DNA of 64,000 bases from NCBI GenBank assembly GCA_947629015.1, contig CANRCB010000004.1, positions 1-64,000 of the forward strand, given 5' to 3'. The DNA is from an uncultured Gemmiger sp. Lineage in GTDB: Bacteria; Bacillota; Clostridia; Oscillospirales; Ruminococcaceae. Below the pieces are notes generated by a model. That model did not search any database and was not told the origin of the DNA. It was given only the letters and a program-made list of their open reading frames with translations. How positions within the stretch are numbered: the first letter of the stretch is position 1; each line of letters begins with the position of its first letter. The position numbers and the translations under genes were made by a program. Positions 36,499 through 44,814 of the stretch are shown here, piece after piece.

Positions 36499-38544
36499 TT
36501 GCAACACAGACCTCGCAACGGCATGATCCTGGCCGGCGTACTGGTCGCCGCGCTGCTGATGTTCACGATGTTTTCCAGCATGGCGGGCGGCCGCGCCAAC
36601 GAGCTCAAGCTCTCCGAGATGGAGGCGTATTTCAAGGCCAACCAGGTCACGGCGTTTTCCCTCGACCTCAACACCAGCGAGATGGTCCTCAGCCTGAAGG
36701 AGGGCCCCGTCCCGCTGCCCGAGACGGCACAGGCCCCGGCGCAGCCCTCCGGTGGGCTGCTCACCGGCTTTTCCGGCGGCGAGACGGCCCTGCCGGAGAA
36801 CGGCGGCAGTGTCGTCATCACCTACCGGCTGCCGCACATCACCTATTTCCTCAATGAGCTGCCGGATTATATCGACGCCTATGACGCCGAAAACCCCGAC
36901 GCCCCCATGGTCTATGACTGGGAGCCCATCCGGGAAAGCGTGCCGTGGTTCGAGATCATCCTCTATGCGGCGATGATCGGCATCACGCTGCTGCTCATCC
37001 TTTCGCTGTACCGCGGCGGCGCCGCGGGCGGCGGCATCATGAACGTGGGCCGTGCCAAGGTCAAGGACCAGCAGGAGAACCAGCGCAAAGCCACCTTTGC
37101 CGATGTCGCGGGTGCCGAGGAGGAAAAGAACGAGCTGCAGGAAGTGGTCGAGTTCCTCAAATCCCCCGAGAATTTCAACTCCCTCGGCGCACGCATCCCG
37201 CACGGCGTCCTGCTCGTGGGCCCGCCCGGTACCGGCAAGACCCTGCTGGCCCGCGCCTGCGCGGGCGAGGCGGGCGTGCCCTTCTACGCCATCTCCGGCT
37301 CGGATTTTGTCGAGATGTATGTCGGCGTCGGCGCCTCCCGCGTGCGCGACCTGTTTGAGAAAGCCAAAAAGACCATGCCCAGCATCGTCTTTATCGACGA
37401 GATCGACGCGGTCGGGCGCCAGCGCGGCGCCGGCCTGGGCGGCGGGCATGACGAGCGCGAGCAGACCCTCAACCAACTGCTCGTCGAGATGGACGGCTTT
37501 GACGCCAACGACGGCGTCATCGTGATGGCCGCCACCAACCGCGCCGATATTCTGGACAAAGCCCTGCTGCGCCCCGGCCGCTTTGACCGTCAGGTCTATG
37601 TCGGCTTGCCGGACATCAAGGGCCGCGAGGATATTTTGCGGGTGCACACCAAAAACAAACCCCTGGCGCCGGATGTCTCGCTGGCCACCATCGCCAAATC
37701 CACGGCCGGCTTCTCGGGGGCGGATCTCGAGAACCTTGTCAACGAGGCGGCGCTCCTGGCGGCCCGCCGCCGCAAGAAAGCCATCACCGAGAAGGAGATC
37801 GAGGAAGCCTCCATCAAGGTCGTGGCCGGCCCCGAGAAAAAGAGCCGTGTCGTGACCGAGAAGGAAAAGCGCCTGACCGCCTACCACGAGGCGGGCCACG
37901 CCATCACCGGCTATTTCTGCAAAACGCATGACCCCGTGCACCAGATCAGCATCATCCCGCGCGGCGCTGCCGGCGGCTACACCATGTATCTGCCGGAAAA
38001 AGACCCCAGCTATGTGACCAAAACGGCGATGAGTGAGGACATCATCACCCTGCTGGGCGGCCGCGTGGCGGAGCAGCTGGTGCTGGACGATATCTCCACC
38101 GGCGCCTCCAACGACCTGCAGCGCGCCACCGATACCGCCCGCGCCATGGTCACCCGTTACGGCTTTTCCGAGCGGCTGGGCCCGGTCGTCTACGGCGGGG
38201 ATCCCGGCGAGACGTTCCTGGGCCGTGATTTCGGGCAGGGGAAGGGCTACTCCGAGGCCATTGCCTCCGAGATCGACAACGAGATACGCGATATCGTCGA
38301 TGAAGGGTACGAGAGCGCCCGCCGCATCCTGTCCGAGCATATGGCGGAGCTGCACGTGGTCGCCAAGGCCCTGATGGAGCGCGAAAAGATCACCGGCGAG
38401 GAATTCGCCGCCCTGATGCAGGGCGGCACGCTGCCGCAGAACGCGGCTGTGGAGCCCGCCTCTGCGGCCCCGGCCCCGGACACGGCAACCCCGGCGCCGG
38501 ACACGGCGGCCCCGGCGCCGCAGCCCGGCCCCGAAAACGCCTGA
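36499..38544 (+). CDS. ftsH: ATP-dependent zinc metalloprotease FtsH
   Basis: Membrane AAA+ protease that removes damaged membrane and regulatory proteins. From TTG 36499 it has 681 residues. The first helix ([17 protein letters not shown], about 9-25) and the second (about 154-173) bracket an external domain; Walker A GPPGTGKT is at 241-248, the second region of homology is [19 protein letters not shown], and the zinc site HEAGH is at 463-467. The C-terminus has an Ala/Pro-rich tail with repeated [10 protein letters not shown] is chosen because GGGAG (36483-36487) lies upstream; an ATG at 36481 is possible. A palindrome (about 36458-36478) precedes it. Confidence 0.95.
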   Translation: MQHRPRNGMILAGVLVAALLMFTMFSSMAGGRANELKLSEMEAYFKANQVTAFSLDLNTSEMVLSLKEGPVPLPETAQAPAQPSGGLLTGFSGGETALPENGGSVVITYRLPHITYFLNELPDYIDAYDAENPDAPMVYDWEPIRESVPWFEIILYAAMIGITLLLILSLYRGGAAGGGIMNVGRAKVKDQQENQRKATFADVAGAEEEKNELQEVVEFLKSPENFNSLGARIPHGVLLVGPPGTGKTLLARACAGEAGVPFYAISGSDFVEMYVGVGASRVRDLFEKAKKTMPSIVFIDEIDAVGRQRGAGLGGGHDEREQTLNQLLVEMDGFDANDGVIVMAATNRADILDKALLRPGRFDRQVYVGLPDIKGREDILRVHTKNKPLAPDVSLATIAKSTAGFSGADLENLVNEAALLAARRRKKAITEKEIEEASIKVVAGPEKKSRVVTEKEKRLTAYHEAGHAITGYFCKTHDPVHQISIIPRGAAGGYTMYLPEKDPSYVTKTAMSEDIITLLGGRVAEQLVLDDISTGASNDLQRATDTARAMVTRYGFSERLGPVVYGGDPGETFLGRDFGQGKGYSEAIASEIDNEIRDIVDEGYESARRILSEHMAELHVVAKALMEREKITGEEFAALMQGGTLPQNAAVEPASAAPAPDTATPAPDTAAPAPQPGPENA

Positions 38545-38624
38545 AAACAGTTCTTGCAGCGCAAAGGATGCATAAAATAAGCCTGAACGCCCATCAATGA
38601 CGGAAGATAAGGTGAAGTAAAACC

Positions 38625-39737
38625 ATGGAGCAGAATTTTTCCCTGATGGCCCAGTCCCGCGCCAATTATTTTACCGCGGGCAGCCCGGTGCAGTTTGTGC
38701 GTGTCGAGCTGCTCAAGGGGGATGTCAACGGCGAGATCGCCGTCTGCCTGACGTTTAAAAACATCAGCCCCGAGACGATGACCGGCCTCGTCATCCACTT
38801 TAAGTGCAAGGACCCCACCGGCCGCATCCTGTGCGAGGACGATTTCTACTACGAGCAGCTGGAGGCACGGCCCGGCGAGATGTTCGGCAGCGACGATGCC
38901 GTCTATGTCAGCGATACGTCCGTCGCCAGCGTCGAGATCGAGCAGGACCGCGCGTTTTTGAACGGGCGCGGGGTCGACCTGCGCGGCTACAAGCGCGTAC
39001 GCCTGCCGGCGCCGCGCGTGCTGCCCGGCTCCATCGCGCGTGCGCTGCAATCCGCCACCAACAACCCGGCGCTCACCTGTGTGCCGCAGGATACCCAGTA
39101 CGGCTGGTTCTGTGCCTGCGGCGCCTTCCACCCCAACGAGGAAAACGCCCAGGTCTGCAGCGAGTGCGGCGGTGACCGGGGCTACATCAAATCGTCCCTG
39201 ACCCGCCTGCTGGAGCAGGCCCGCCAGGCGGCCGAGCGCCAGCAGCGGGAGATCAACGCCGTTGTGGACCCGCAGGCGGCGGCCGCCGCCACCGCCGCGG
39301 CCGCGCAGCAAGCCATCAACCACCAGGAGGAGCAAGCCCCCGCCGCGCCGTACTATCCGCCGCAGCAGCCTGCGCCGCAGCCGGCGCCCTACGCCCCGCA
39401 GCAGGCTGCCCCGGCGCTTGACGCCGAAGCGGAGCGTGTGCAGCGCTACGCCCCGCAGGGCCGCCTGTTTGAGGAAGAAACCGGCGAATACACCGACGAA
39501 TATTCCGAGGAAAGCGAAGATGGCACCCGCACCTTTGATACCGAGGAGACAGGGGAGTACACCGACGAATACACGGCGGAGCGTCCCGCCCGCCGCGGCC
39601 GCTATGCCGACGAGGAGGAGGAGAACGAGGAGGATGTCGTGGCGGAACGCATCATCCGCCTTGCGCCGCCCATCACCGGCGTGATCTGCGCGCTCATCGT
39701 TGCGGTATCGCTGATCTACCATTTCGTCATCGCCTGA
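38625..39737 (+). CDS. Tail-anchored zinc-ribbon protein of unknown function
   Basis: A 370-residue protein that I do not recognise. The first ~150 residues look like an all-beta domain (VELLKGDVNGEIAVCLTFKNI, DDFYYEQLEARPGEMFG). A zinc ribbon follows, with CACG near residue 164 and CSECG near 180 (four cysteines), then a coiled-coil-like Gln/Ala-rich segment and a Pro/Gln-rich linker. An acidic region has two copies of ETGEYTDEY separated by ~20 residues. One C-terminal hydrophobic helix (VICALIVAVSLIYHFVI) ends the protein, suggesting a tail anchor with the rest in the cytoplasm. It lies 80 nt after ftsH and before a terminator. Confidence 0.75.
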   Translation: MEQNFSLMAQSRANYFTAGSPVQFVRVELLKGDVNGEIAVCLTFKNISPETMTGLVIHFKCKDPTGRILCEDDFYYEQLEARPGEMFGSDDAVYVSDTSVASVEIEQDRAFLNGRGVDLRGYKRVRLPAPRVLPGSIARALQSATNNPALTCVPQDTQYGWFCACGAFHPNEENAQVCSECGGDRGYIKSSLTRLLEQARQAAERQQREINAVVDPQAAAAATAAAAQQAINHQEEQAPAAPYYPPQQPAPQPAPYAPQQAAPALDAEAERVQRYAPQGRLFEEETGEYTDEYSEESEDGTRTFDTEETGEYTDEYTAERPARRGRYADEEEENEEDVVAERIIRLAPPITGVICALIVAVSLIYHFVIA

Positions 39738-39760
39738 CCCAACCGCCGACAAACTCTGCG

Positions 39761-39795
39761 CGGGCCCACCGGCAAAATGCCGGCGGGCCCGTTTT
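39761..39795 (+). terminator. Rho-independent terminator
   Basis: Long stem CGGGCCCACCGGC/GCCGGCGGGCCCG (one mismatch) with loop AAAAT and four T residues. Confidence 0.85.
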
Positions 39796-39856
39796 GCCGG
39801 CTTGGGCGGCAAAAAGCCACTCCGAAGCCGTAGAATATACCGCACACAAGCGTTGA

Positions 39857-39910
39857 TTTTTGGCACAGTTTGGCACAATAAAGCGCCAACAAGGCCTTTT
39901 TGGCACAGTT
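39857..39910. repeat. Short direct repeats of TTTTTGGCACAGTT
   Basis: The 14-mer TTTTTGGCACAGTT occurs at 39857-39870 and again at 39897-39910, with a related GTTTGGCACAATA between them at 39868-39880. The ~160-bp stretch 39796-39953 is AT-richer than its surroundings and contains no gene. It could be a regulator-binding site or a relic of an integrated element next to tRNA-Pro. Confidence 0.5.
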
Positions 39911-39953
39911 ATTCTACATTCATTTACACAAATTTGCACAGAATCACACATAC

Positions 39954-39989
39954 AAAAAGGAGCCTTCCATCGTCGGAAAGCTCCTTTTT
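39954..39989 (-). terminator. Terminator of tRNA-Pro
   Basis: On the minus strand, AAAAAGGAGC(T)TTCC pairs with GGAAG(G)CTCCTTTTT, followed by T residues. Confidence 0.8.
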
Positions 39990-40014
39990 GCTGCTGAGAC
40001 GTCAGCCTCACTTT

Positions 40015-40091
40015 TGGTCCGAGTGGCGAGAGTCGAACTCACGGCCTCTTGAACCCCATTCAAGCGCGCTACCAAACTGCGCTACACCCGG
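40015..40091 (-). tRNA. tRNA-Pro (GGG)
   Basis: A 77-nt cloverleaf on the minus strand with acceptor CCGGGTG/CACTCGG, anticodon stem CTTGA/TCAAG with GGG in the loop ATGGGGT, and an encoded CCA. Confidence 0.95.
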
Positions 40092-40122
40092 TCATAGGCG
40101 GACTTGCCGGTCAGCATTAGTA

Positions 40123-40151
40123 ATTATAGCCATTTCCATGCGGATTGTCAA
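40123..40151 (-). promoter_or_regulatory. Promoter of tRNA-Pro
   Basis: On the minus strand, a perfect TTGACA (40146-40151) and TATAAT (40123-40128) with a 17-nt spacer, 31 nt before the tRNA. Confidence 0.9.
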
Positions 40152-40312
40152 GGCCTTTGGCGCAATTTTGGCGGACTTGGCGGACTTTGAGGGCGTCCGC
40201 AAGGCGATCGAGCGGTCCCGGCGCTAATCCGGCCCGTGCCGCAAAAGCAAGAACCGGGTGAGGGTTGGGCAAAAGCAGTCAAAAAGCAGCCAACCGCCGG
40301 CGCAAGGCAGAA

Positions 40313-40353
40313 AACAAAAAGCGATGCGCCGAAAACAAACGACACATCGCTTT
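40313..40353 (-). terminator. Terminator of tRNA-Thr
   Basis: On the minus strand, AAAGCGATG pairs with CATCGCTTT across an 18-nt loop, followed by TTTGTTTT. The rest of 40152-40312 shows no gene or clear signal. Confidence 0.75.
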
Positions 40354-40358
40354 GCATT

Positions 40359-40434
40359 TGGAGCTGGTGGCCGGACTTGAACCGGCGACCTGCTGATTAC
40401 GAATCAGCTGCTCTACCAACTGAGCCACACCAGC
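40359..40434 (-). tRNA. tRNA-Thr (CGT)
   Basis: A 76-nt cloverleaf on the minus strand with acceptor GCTGGTG/CACCAGC, anticodon stem CTGAT/ATCAG with CGT in the loop TCGTA, and an encoded CCA. Confidence 0.95.
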
Positions 40435-40458
40435 GCGGCGCTTTGGCGCAACAAATTA

Positions 40459-40486
40459 AGTATACCAATTTTTTGGCGCAAGTCAA
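40459..40486 (-). promoter_or_regulatory. Promoter of tRNA-Thr
   Basis: On the minus strand, TTGACT (40481-40486) and TATACT (40459-40464) with a 16-nt spacer. Confidence 0.8.
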
Positions 40487-40561
40487 GCCCTTGCGAAAAA
40501 TTGTTGCGGGGCGCAATGCGCCGGCACGCGGCCAACGTGCCGCGTGCCGGCGGCTGCGGGG

Positions 40562-41752
40562 TCATTGCAGCGCAAAGGCGTCGGCGACAAAAGCGTCCAG
40601 CTCCGGCAGGGTGTCAAAGCAGGCGATGCCCACCTGGTTGCCCATCGTGCCGGCCAGGGCGTCCGGCATACGGGTGAACAGCCTGGCTGCCGTCTGGTAC
40701 TGCGCTTCCAACTCCGGCAGCGTACGTTTGTAGGCAACGCCGTCGCGCCGGCCTACATACACACAGTAGCTTTTGGGGCCGGTGTAGGTGTGGCGCAGCT
40801 CGTCAAAGGCGACCATGTCCGCCCACATCTGGTATACATCCACGCTCTGGCCGTAATTGAACATCTCGGTCGTAAAGCCGCCGGCCGGCCGCATATTGAC
40901 CTCCAGCGCCACGATATCGCCTTTTTTGCCCAGGCCCTTTTTGGCGCGGGTCAGGCGGAAAAACTCCAGATGGAAGAAGCGGCTTTTCACCCCAAAGGCC
41001 GCCAGTGTGGCCCGCCCGGCCTTTTCGACCTCGGGCGGGATGGCCTTATCGACGTAATAGTAGACGGGGATGCCCTCGTTGACCATGTCCATGATGGAGT
41101 TGGGCGCGATGTGGCTGGCGGCAAACAGCGGCTCCCCGTGGGAATCGCAGATGCCGTCATAGGTGGTCACAATGCCGGGCACAAATTCCTCCAGCACATA
41201 GGGCACCTGCGGCGGCGTTTGGAAAAACGCCGCCAGCTGGGCGTCGTTCTCCATGCGGTAGGTGGCCTCGGCGCCCACGCCGCTCTCCGGCTTGACGACG
41301 ATGGGGTAGCCGGTCTGTTTGGCAAAGGCACGCGCGTTTTCCAGCGTGGAAAGCATCTCGCACCGCGCGCAGGGGATGCCGGCCGCACGGTAGAATTCCT
41401 TCATGCGGTATTTGCTCTTGAAATCGTCGATCTTATCCAGCTTCGGCCCGGTGGTGATGTTGAAATCGGTGCGCAGGCGCGCGTCCTGCACAAGCCAATA
41501 TTCGTTGTTGCTCTCCAGCCAATCCAGCTTGCCGTATTTAAAGGTGAAATACCCCATGGCGCGGTATACTTCGTCATAATTTTCCAGCGTCGGCACGCGG
41601 TAATATTCCGTCAGGGCGGCTTTCAGCTCGGGGTGCAGATCACTGTACGGGGCGTCGCCGATGCCCAGCACGTTGACGCCGTTTTGGCGCAGCGCGGCGC
41701 AAAAGCGGCGGAAGGTATCGGGGAAATTGGGGGAGATAAAGACAAAATTCAT
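40562..41752 (-). CDS. ATP-grasp domain carboxylate-amine ligase-like protein
   Basis: A 396-residue protein of the ATP-grasp superfamily, which activates carboxylates with ATP and joins them to amines or thiols. It starts MNFVFISPNFPDTFRRF, a pre-ATP-grasp pattern. The nucleotide-binding lysines lie around YPIVVKPESGVGA (about residues 128-140), and the metal-binding segment is VALEVNMRPAGG. The substrate is unknown. The ATG at 41752 is taken because homologues begin there; an in-frame ATG at 41794 overlaps the stop of the upstream Cys-rich gene (ATGA) and would add 14 residues. That overlap suggests the two genes are coupled. Confidence 0.82.
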   Translation of the reverse strand: MNFVFISPNFPDTFRRFCAALRQNGVNVLGIGDAPYSDLHPELKAALTEYYRVPTLENYDEVYRAMGYFTFKYGKLDWLESNNEYWLVQDARLRTDFNITTGPKLDKIDDFKSKYRMKEFYRAAGIPCARCEMLSTLENARAFAKQTGYPIVVKPESGVGAEATYRMENDAQLAAFFQTPPQVPYVLEEFVPGIVTTYDGICDSHGEPLFAASHIAPNSIMDMVNEGIPVYYYVDKAIPPEVEKAGRATLAAFGVKSRFFHLEFFRLTRAKKGLGKKGDIVALEVNMRPAGGFTTEMFNYGQSVDVYQMWADMVAFDELRHTYTGPKSYCVYVGRRDGVAYKRTLPELEAQYQTAARLFTRMPDALAGTMGNQVGIACFDTLPELDAFVADAFALQ

Positions 41753-41790
41753 AACTTTGCACGACCTTTTGCAATAGTTTTGGATCCGGT

Positions 41791-42021
41791 TCATCCGTCC
41801 AGAGAAAAATCCCGCGGGTCAAAGTCCGGCAGCTGTTGGCGGCGGGGCACCCGCTGCAGCGGGTCATAGCGGAATTTGCGGCAAGCGTAATACGGCGATA
41901 CCACGCCGCGGCGGCGGCACAGGATCATCTTGCCGTCCGCGGCGGGGGTGCCGTGTTCGCAATAAGCGCAGGCGGGCGCGATGTTTGCGCCGTAGAGGGG
42001 CTTGCGGAACAACGCTTTCAC
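41791..42021 (-). CDS. Small cysteine-rich conserved protein
   Basis: A 76-residue protein with the cysteine pattern CxYC near residues 18-21, LCRRRG near 34 and YACRKF near 46, i.e. four cysteines that could hold zinc or a cluster. The C-terminal half (KFRYDPLQRVPRR) is basic. Similar small proteins occur in many clostridia, but I know of no assigned function. It directly precedes and probably drives translation of the ATP-grasp gene, and it follows the YlbJ-like gene by 12 nt, so the three form a minus-strand unit. Confidence 0.7.
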   Translation of the reverse strand: MKALFRKPLYGANIAPACAYCEHGTPAADGKMILCRRRGVVSPYYACRKFRYDPLQRVPRRQQLPDFDPRDFSLDG

Positions 42022-42033
42022 CTTCCTGCCGCT

Positions 42034-43113
42034 TTATTGTGCTGAATCGCCTCTATTATAAAAGGTTTGGCGCAGCTTGTAAAGGGCGCAGCAAAGAAAG
42101 ACAAAACAAACCGCCGCAGCATCCGGCGGCAGGCGGTTCATGGGGATGACGCGCGCCGCCAGGCTGGAATACGCCGCCACCGCCCCCGGCAGGCAGCGCG
42201 CTAGCAGGCACAGCAGCGCCTGCAACCACACTGCGTGCAGCACGCGCGCCGCCGCCAGCAGGCCCATCGGCGCGCCGCGGCCCAGCAGCGCGCGCATCTG
42301 GCACAGGATGGAGACCCCGGGCCAGCTGAGGCACAGCGCCATGCCGTGCAGCGCCCAGGCGCCGCCCACGGCGGCAAAGGCGGCGCTGCCGGTGCTGAGC
42401 TCCAGCACCATCCCCAACAGCGGCCACGCGGGCGCCCACGCCGGCAAAGCGGGGCGCAGCTGGGCCGCCAGCACGCAAAAGAACAGCGTGCACCCACACA
42501 CCTGTAAAGAAGAATCCACCGCGCCGCCGATGGCGGCGGAAAGGCCCGCGGCGGGGGCGGGCTGCGGCTGCGGCGGTACGGCGTCCGTGCCGGCTTTCAA
42601 AAAAGGCAAAATACACGCCGCAGTGAGCAGGTTGGCCGCAAGCTGCAGGGCGTACAGCAGCACCCCCGCCCGCACCGAGCCGAGCATCAGCCCGCCCATG
42701 CACCCAATGGCAAACCCCGGCCCGGCGCAGCACCCCAACAGCAGCAGCCGCGCGGCGCTTGCGCGGCACAGCGTGCCCTGCCGGCGCATCTGCCCCAGCG
42801 TGCGGGCGCAGACGGCGTACCCGCCCAGCCACGAAAGCGCCAACGCCAGCGGCGCCGCCTCCTCTGGGATGCCGCAAAGCCGCGTCAGGGGGCGCAGGGG
42901 GCGGCTCAACCACAGGGCGGCCGGGCTTGCGCACAGCAGGTTGCACACCACGAAAAACGGGAAGAGCGCCGGCAGCACGCTGCCCGCGCACAGGGCAAGC
43001 CCCTGCCAAAACCCCTGCGCGGAGCGTGCCGGCGCAAGCAGGAACGCCGCGCCGGCCCCCAGCGCCGCCAGCGCCCACAACGCCGCCGCGAACCTTTGCT
43101 TTGCCCCATTCAT
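42034..43113 (-). CDS. YlbJ-like sporulation membrane protein (nucleoside-recognition domain)
   Basis: A 359-residue membrane protein with about eight hydrophobic segments. The N-terminal part GLALCAGSVLPALFPFFVVCNLL and the motif LSWLGGYAVCARTLGQM, followed by LLLGCCAGPGFAIG, match the YlbJ/SpoIIM-like nucleoside-recognition architecture. YlbJ is needed for spore heat resistance in B. subtilis. The start at 43113 has GGGGGTGG 8 nt upstream on the minus strand. It is divergent from yqfC, another sporulation gene, which supports the role; the exact orthologue is not certain. Confidence 0.78.
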   Translation of the reverse strand: MNGAKQRFAAALWALAALGAGAAFLLAPARSAQGFWQGLALCAGSVLPALFPFFVVCNLLCASPAALWLSRPLRPLTRLCGIPEEAAPLALALSWLGGYAVCARTLGQMRRQGTLCRASAARLLLLGCCAGPGFAIGCMGGLMLGSVRAGVLLYALQLAANLLTAACILPFLKAGTDAVPPQPQPAPAAGLSAAIGGAVDSSLQVCGCTLFFCVLAAQLRPALPAWAPAWPLLGMVLELSTGSAAFAAVGGAWALHGMALCLSWPGVSILCQMRALLGRGAPMGLLAAARVLHAVWLQALLCLLARCLPGAVAAYSSLAARVIPMNRLPPDAAAVCFVFLCCALYKLRQTFYNRGDSAQ

Positions 43114-43184
43114 ATCCGGACCACCCCCGCTATATATTGGAACGGTATCCGCCCATGCGCAAAAACACCAAAAGGGGGCCGCCC

Positions 43185-43505
43185 ATGAAACACAAACCCA
43201 AGCACCGGCCCCGGGCCGCTGCGCCCAAGATGACGCTGGGCGCCCTGCTGCGCCAGCCGCCCGCTGATTTTTACCGCCTGCCGGATCTGACAGTGCGCGG
43301 CGGCACCGTCCTGACCGAGGGCTGCCGCAAGGTGCTCGAGTTTGACGCACAGAAGATCAGCATGGACATGGGGCGCTTTGTTGTTACATTTTATGGGCGG
43401 GAACTGCGGATAGAATCCCTGAACGGAAAAAGGGTGGCCGTCGCCGGCCGGGTGACCCGCATCGACTTTGCCGCCAAATGGGAGGGGCAGGATGCTTCGC
43501 TATAA
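43185..43505 (+). CDS. yqfC: Sporulation protein YqfC
   Basis: A 106-residue protein of the YqfC/YabP family, made in the mother cell. It has the typical core LPDLTVRGGTVLTEGCRKVLEFD and VVTFYGRELRIESLNGKRVAVAGRV, like the YabP spore-coat proteins. The N-terminus is rich in Lys, His and Pro. The ATG at 43185 has AAAGGGGG 6 nt upstream. It overlaps yqfD by 14 nt, the same pairing as in B. subtilis. An ATATT stretch at 43131-43138 with a CATGCGCA-like element 15 nt on could be a weak SigE promoter. Confidence 0.88.
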   Translation: MKHKPKHRPRAAAPKMTLGALLRQPPADFYRLPDLTVRGGTVLTEGCRKVLEFDAQKISMDMGRFVVTFYGRELRIESLNGKRVAVAGRVTRIDFAAKWEGQDASL

Positions 43506-44673
43506 AACATGGGGCGCCGACCGGTTCCGCTTTACCGCCACCGGGCCGACCGCGCGGCGGCTGCCGGGGCTGGCGGCGGCGCGCGGGCTCCGTCTGCGCG
43601 CCGTGCAGCGCACAAAGGACGGCTGCACCGCCACGGCGGAGGGGCACGCGCGCACCGCGCTGGAAGCGCTGGCGGCCCAAAACGGCTGGGAGATACGCAT
43701 CGAGGCGCGCCGCGGCCCCGGCCGCAGCGTGGAAGGAGCGCTGCGCCGCCCGGGGGTGCCGGCGGGGCTGGCGCTGTTTCTGGTTTTGCTGCGTTTGCTG
43801 CCCGGCTATGTCTGGGCGATGGATATGGGCGCGCTGGATACACAGCAACAGCAGCAGCTGCGCACGGTGCTTGCGCAAAACGGCATCACCGAGGGCACCC
43901 GCCTGACGGCCCCCCTTTTGCAGAGCGCCCAGCAGGCCGTGAGCATGAACAGCGAATGGTTTGGCTGGGTCAGCCTCAATTTTGCGGGCGGATGCCTGTA
44001 TGTCGAGAGCACGCCGCTGGAGCGCCGGCCCATCGCGGCGCTGCCGCAGGATACCGCCCTTTATGCCAAGGCGGCGGGGGAGGTGCTGGCCGTGCAGGTC
44101 GACCGCGGGTTTGCCGCGGTCACGCCGGGGCAGTATGTCGCCGAGGGGCAGCTGCTCGCCGCCGCCACCCGCCTGGACCGCGATGGGGCCCCCGTGCGCC
44201 AAAGCGCCGCGGGGCGCGTGCTTGCCCGCGTGGAGCGGGACTATACCGCCGCCGAACCTCTCCGGCTGCAATGTACCGCGGTTGGCGGGCCGCCCGCCAC
44301 GGCCCTGACGCTCTACCTGCCCGGGCGCGCCGTCAAGCTGACGCAGCTCCCGGACGGCGCGACGCCCGCCGCGCGGCGCGATGCCTGGTGGGAGCCGCTG
44401 CACCTTGGCGCGCTGGCCCTGCCGGCCTGCCTGTACCGGGAAAACGTCTGGCCGGCGCAGGATCTTGATCTGGCGCGCAGCGAGGAGGCCGCCGCCGCGC
44501 TGGCGCGGCGCGCCTGCCGCCTGGCCCTGGCGGCCGAATTCCCCGATGCGGAGGTGGAAACGGCGAGTTATGCCCTGCGCCGGTCGGACGGCGCCGTCAC
44601 GGCCGAGGCGCACTATGTGTTTTGCGCGGACATCGCCCTTTCGGCGCCGGACAACGGGGAACCTGCCCCCTGA
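43492..44673 (+). CDS. yqfD: Sporulation protein YqfD
   Basis: A 393-residue membrane-anchored stage IV-type sporulation protein. The N-terminal domain carries GLRLRAVQRTKDGCTATAEG and an EIRIEARRGPG segment, followed by one hydrophobic helix (AGLALFLVLLRLLPGYVWAM, about residues 88-107), then an external domain with NGITEGTRL and TALYAKAAGEVLAVQVDRG. Length matches YqfD (~390). The ATG at 43492 has GGAGGGGC 3-10 nt upstream and overlaps the yqfC end. It precedes phoH, as in B. subtilis, but phoH has its own promoter. Confidence 0.88.
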   Translation: MLRYKTWGADRFRFTATGPTARRLPGLAAARGLRLRAVQRTKDGCTATAEGHARTALEALAAQNGWEIRIEARRGPGRSVEGALRRPGVPAGLALFLVLLRLLPGYVWAMDMGALDTQQQQQLRTVLAQNGITEGTRLTAPLLQSAQQAVSMNSEWFGWVSLNFAGGCLYVESTPLERRPIAALPQDTALYAKAAGEVLAVQVDRGFAAVTPGQYVAEGQLLAAATRLDRDGAPVRQSAAGRVLARVERDYTAAEPLRLQCTAVGGPPATALTLYLPGRAVKLTQLPDGATPAARRDAWWEPLHLGALALPACLYRENVWPAQDLDLARSEEAAAALARRACRLALAAEFPDAEVETASYALRRSDGAVTAEAHYVFCADIALSAPDNGEPAP

Positions 44674-44757
44674 GCACGCGCCCGCCGCCTGCCTACAATG
44701 GCCAAGCTGTTTCGCAAAATTTTGTGAAAATCATACAGTTTCTTTTGCCAAAAATTG

Positions 44758-44766
44758 TGGTATAAT
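44758..44766 (+). promoter_or_regulatory. Extended -10 promoter of phoH
   Basis: TGG followed by TATAAT (44758-44766) gives an extended -10 of TGN-TATAAT form. No good -35 lies 17 nt upstream, which fits an extended -10 promoter. Confidence 0.6.
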
Positions 44767-44814
44767 CCATATCAGAGGGGGTATCCCTCATCCCACCGGC
44801 AGGAGGATGTACAT

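Noticed and set aside
39802-40227. Plus-strand frame crossing the tRNA-Pro gene
   Set aside because: It spans a tRNA and its terminator; such frames are a common false gene call.
40544-41869. Plus-strand frame antisense to the ATP-grasp gene
   Set aside because: The minus-strand reading has ATP-grasp motifs and a family-typical start; the plus-strand product is compositionally random.
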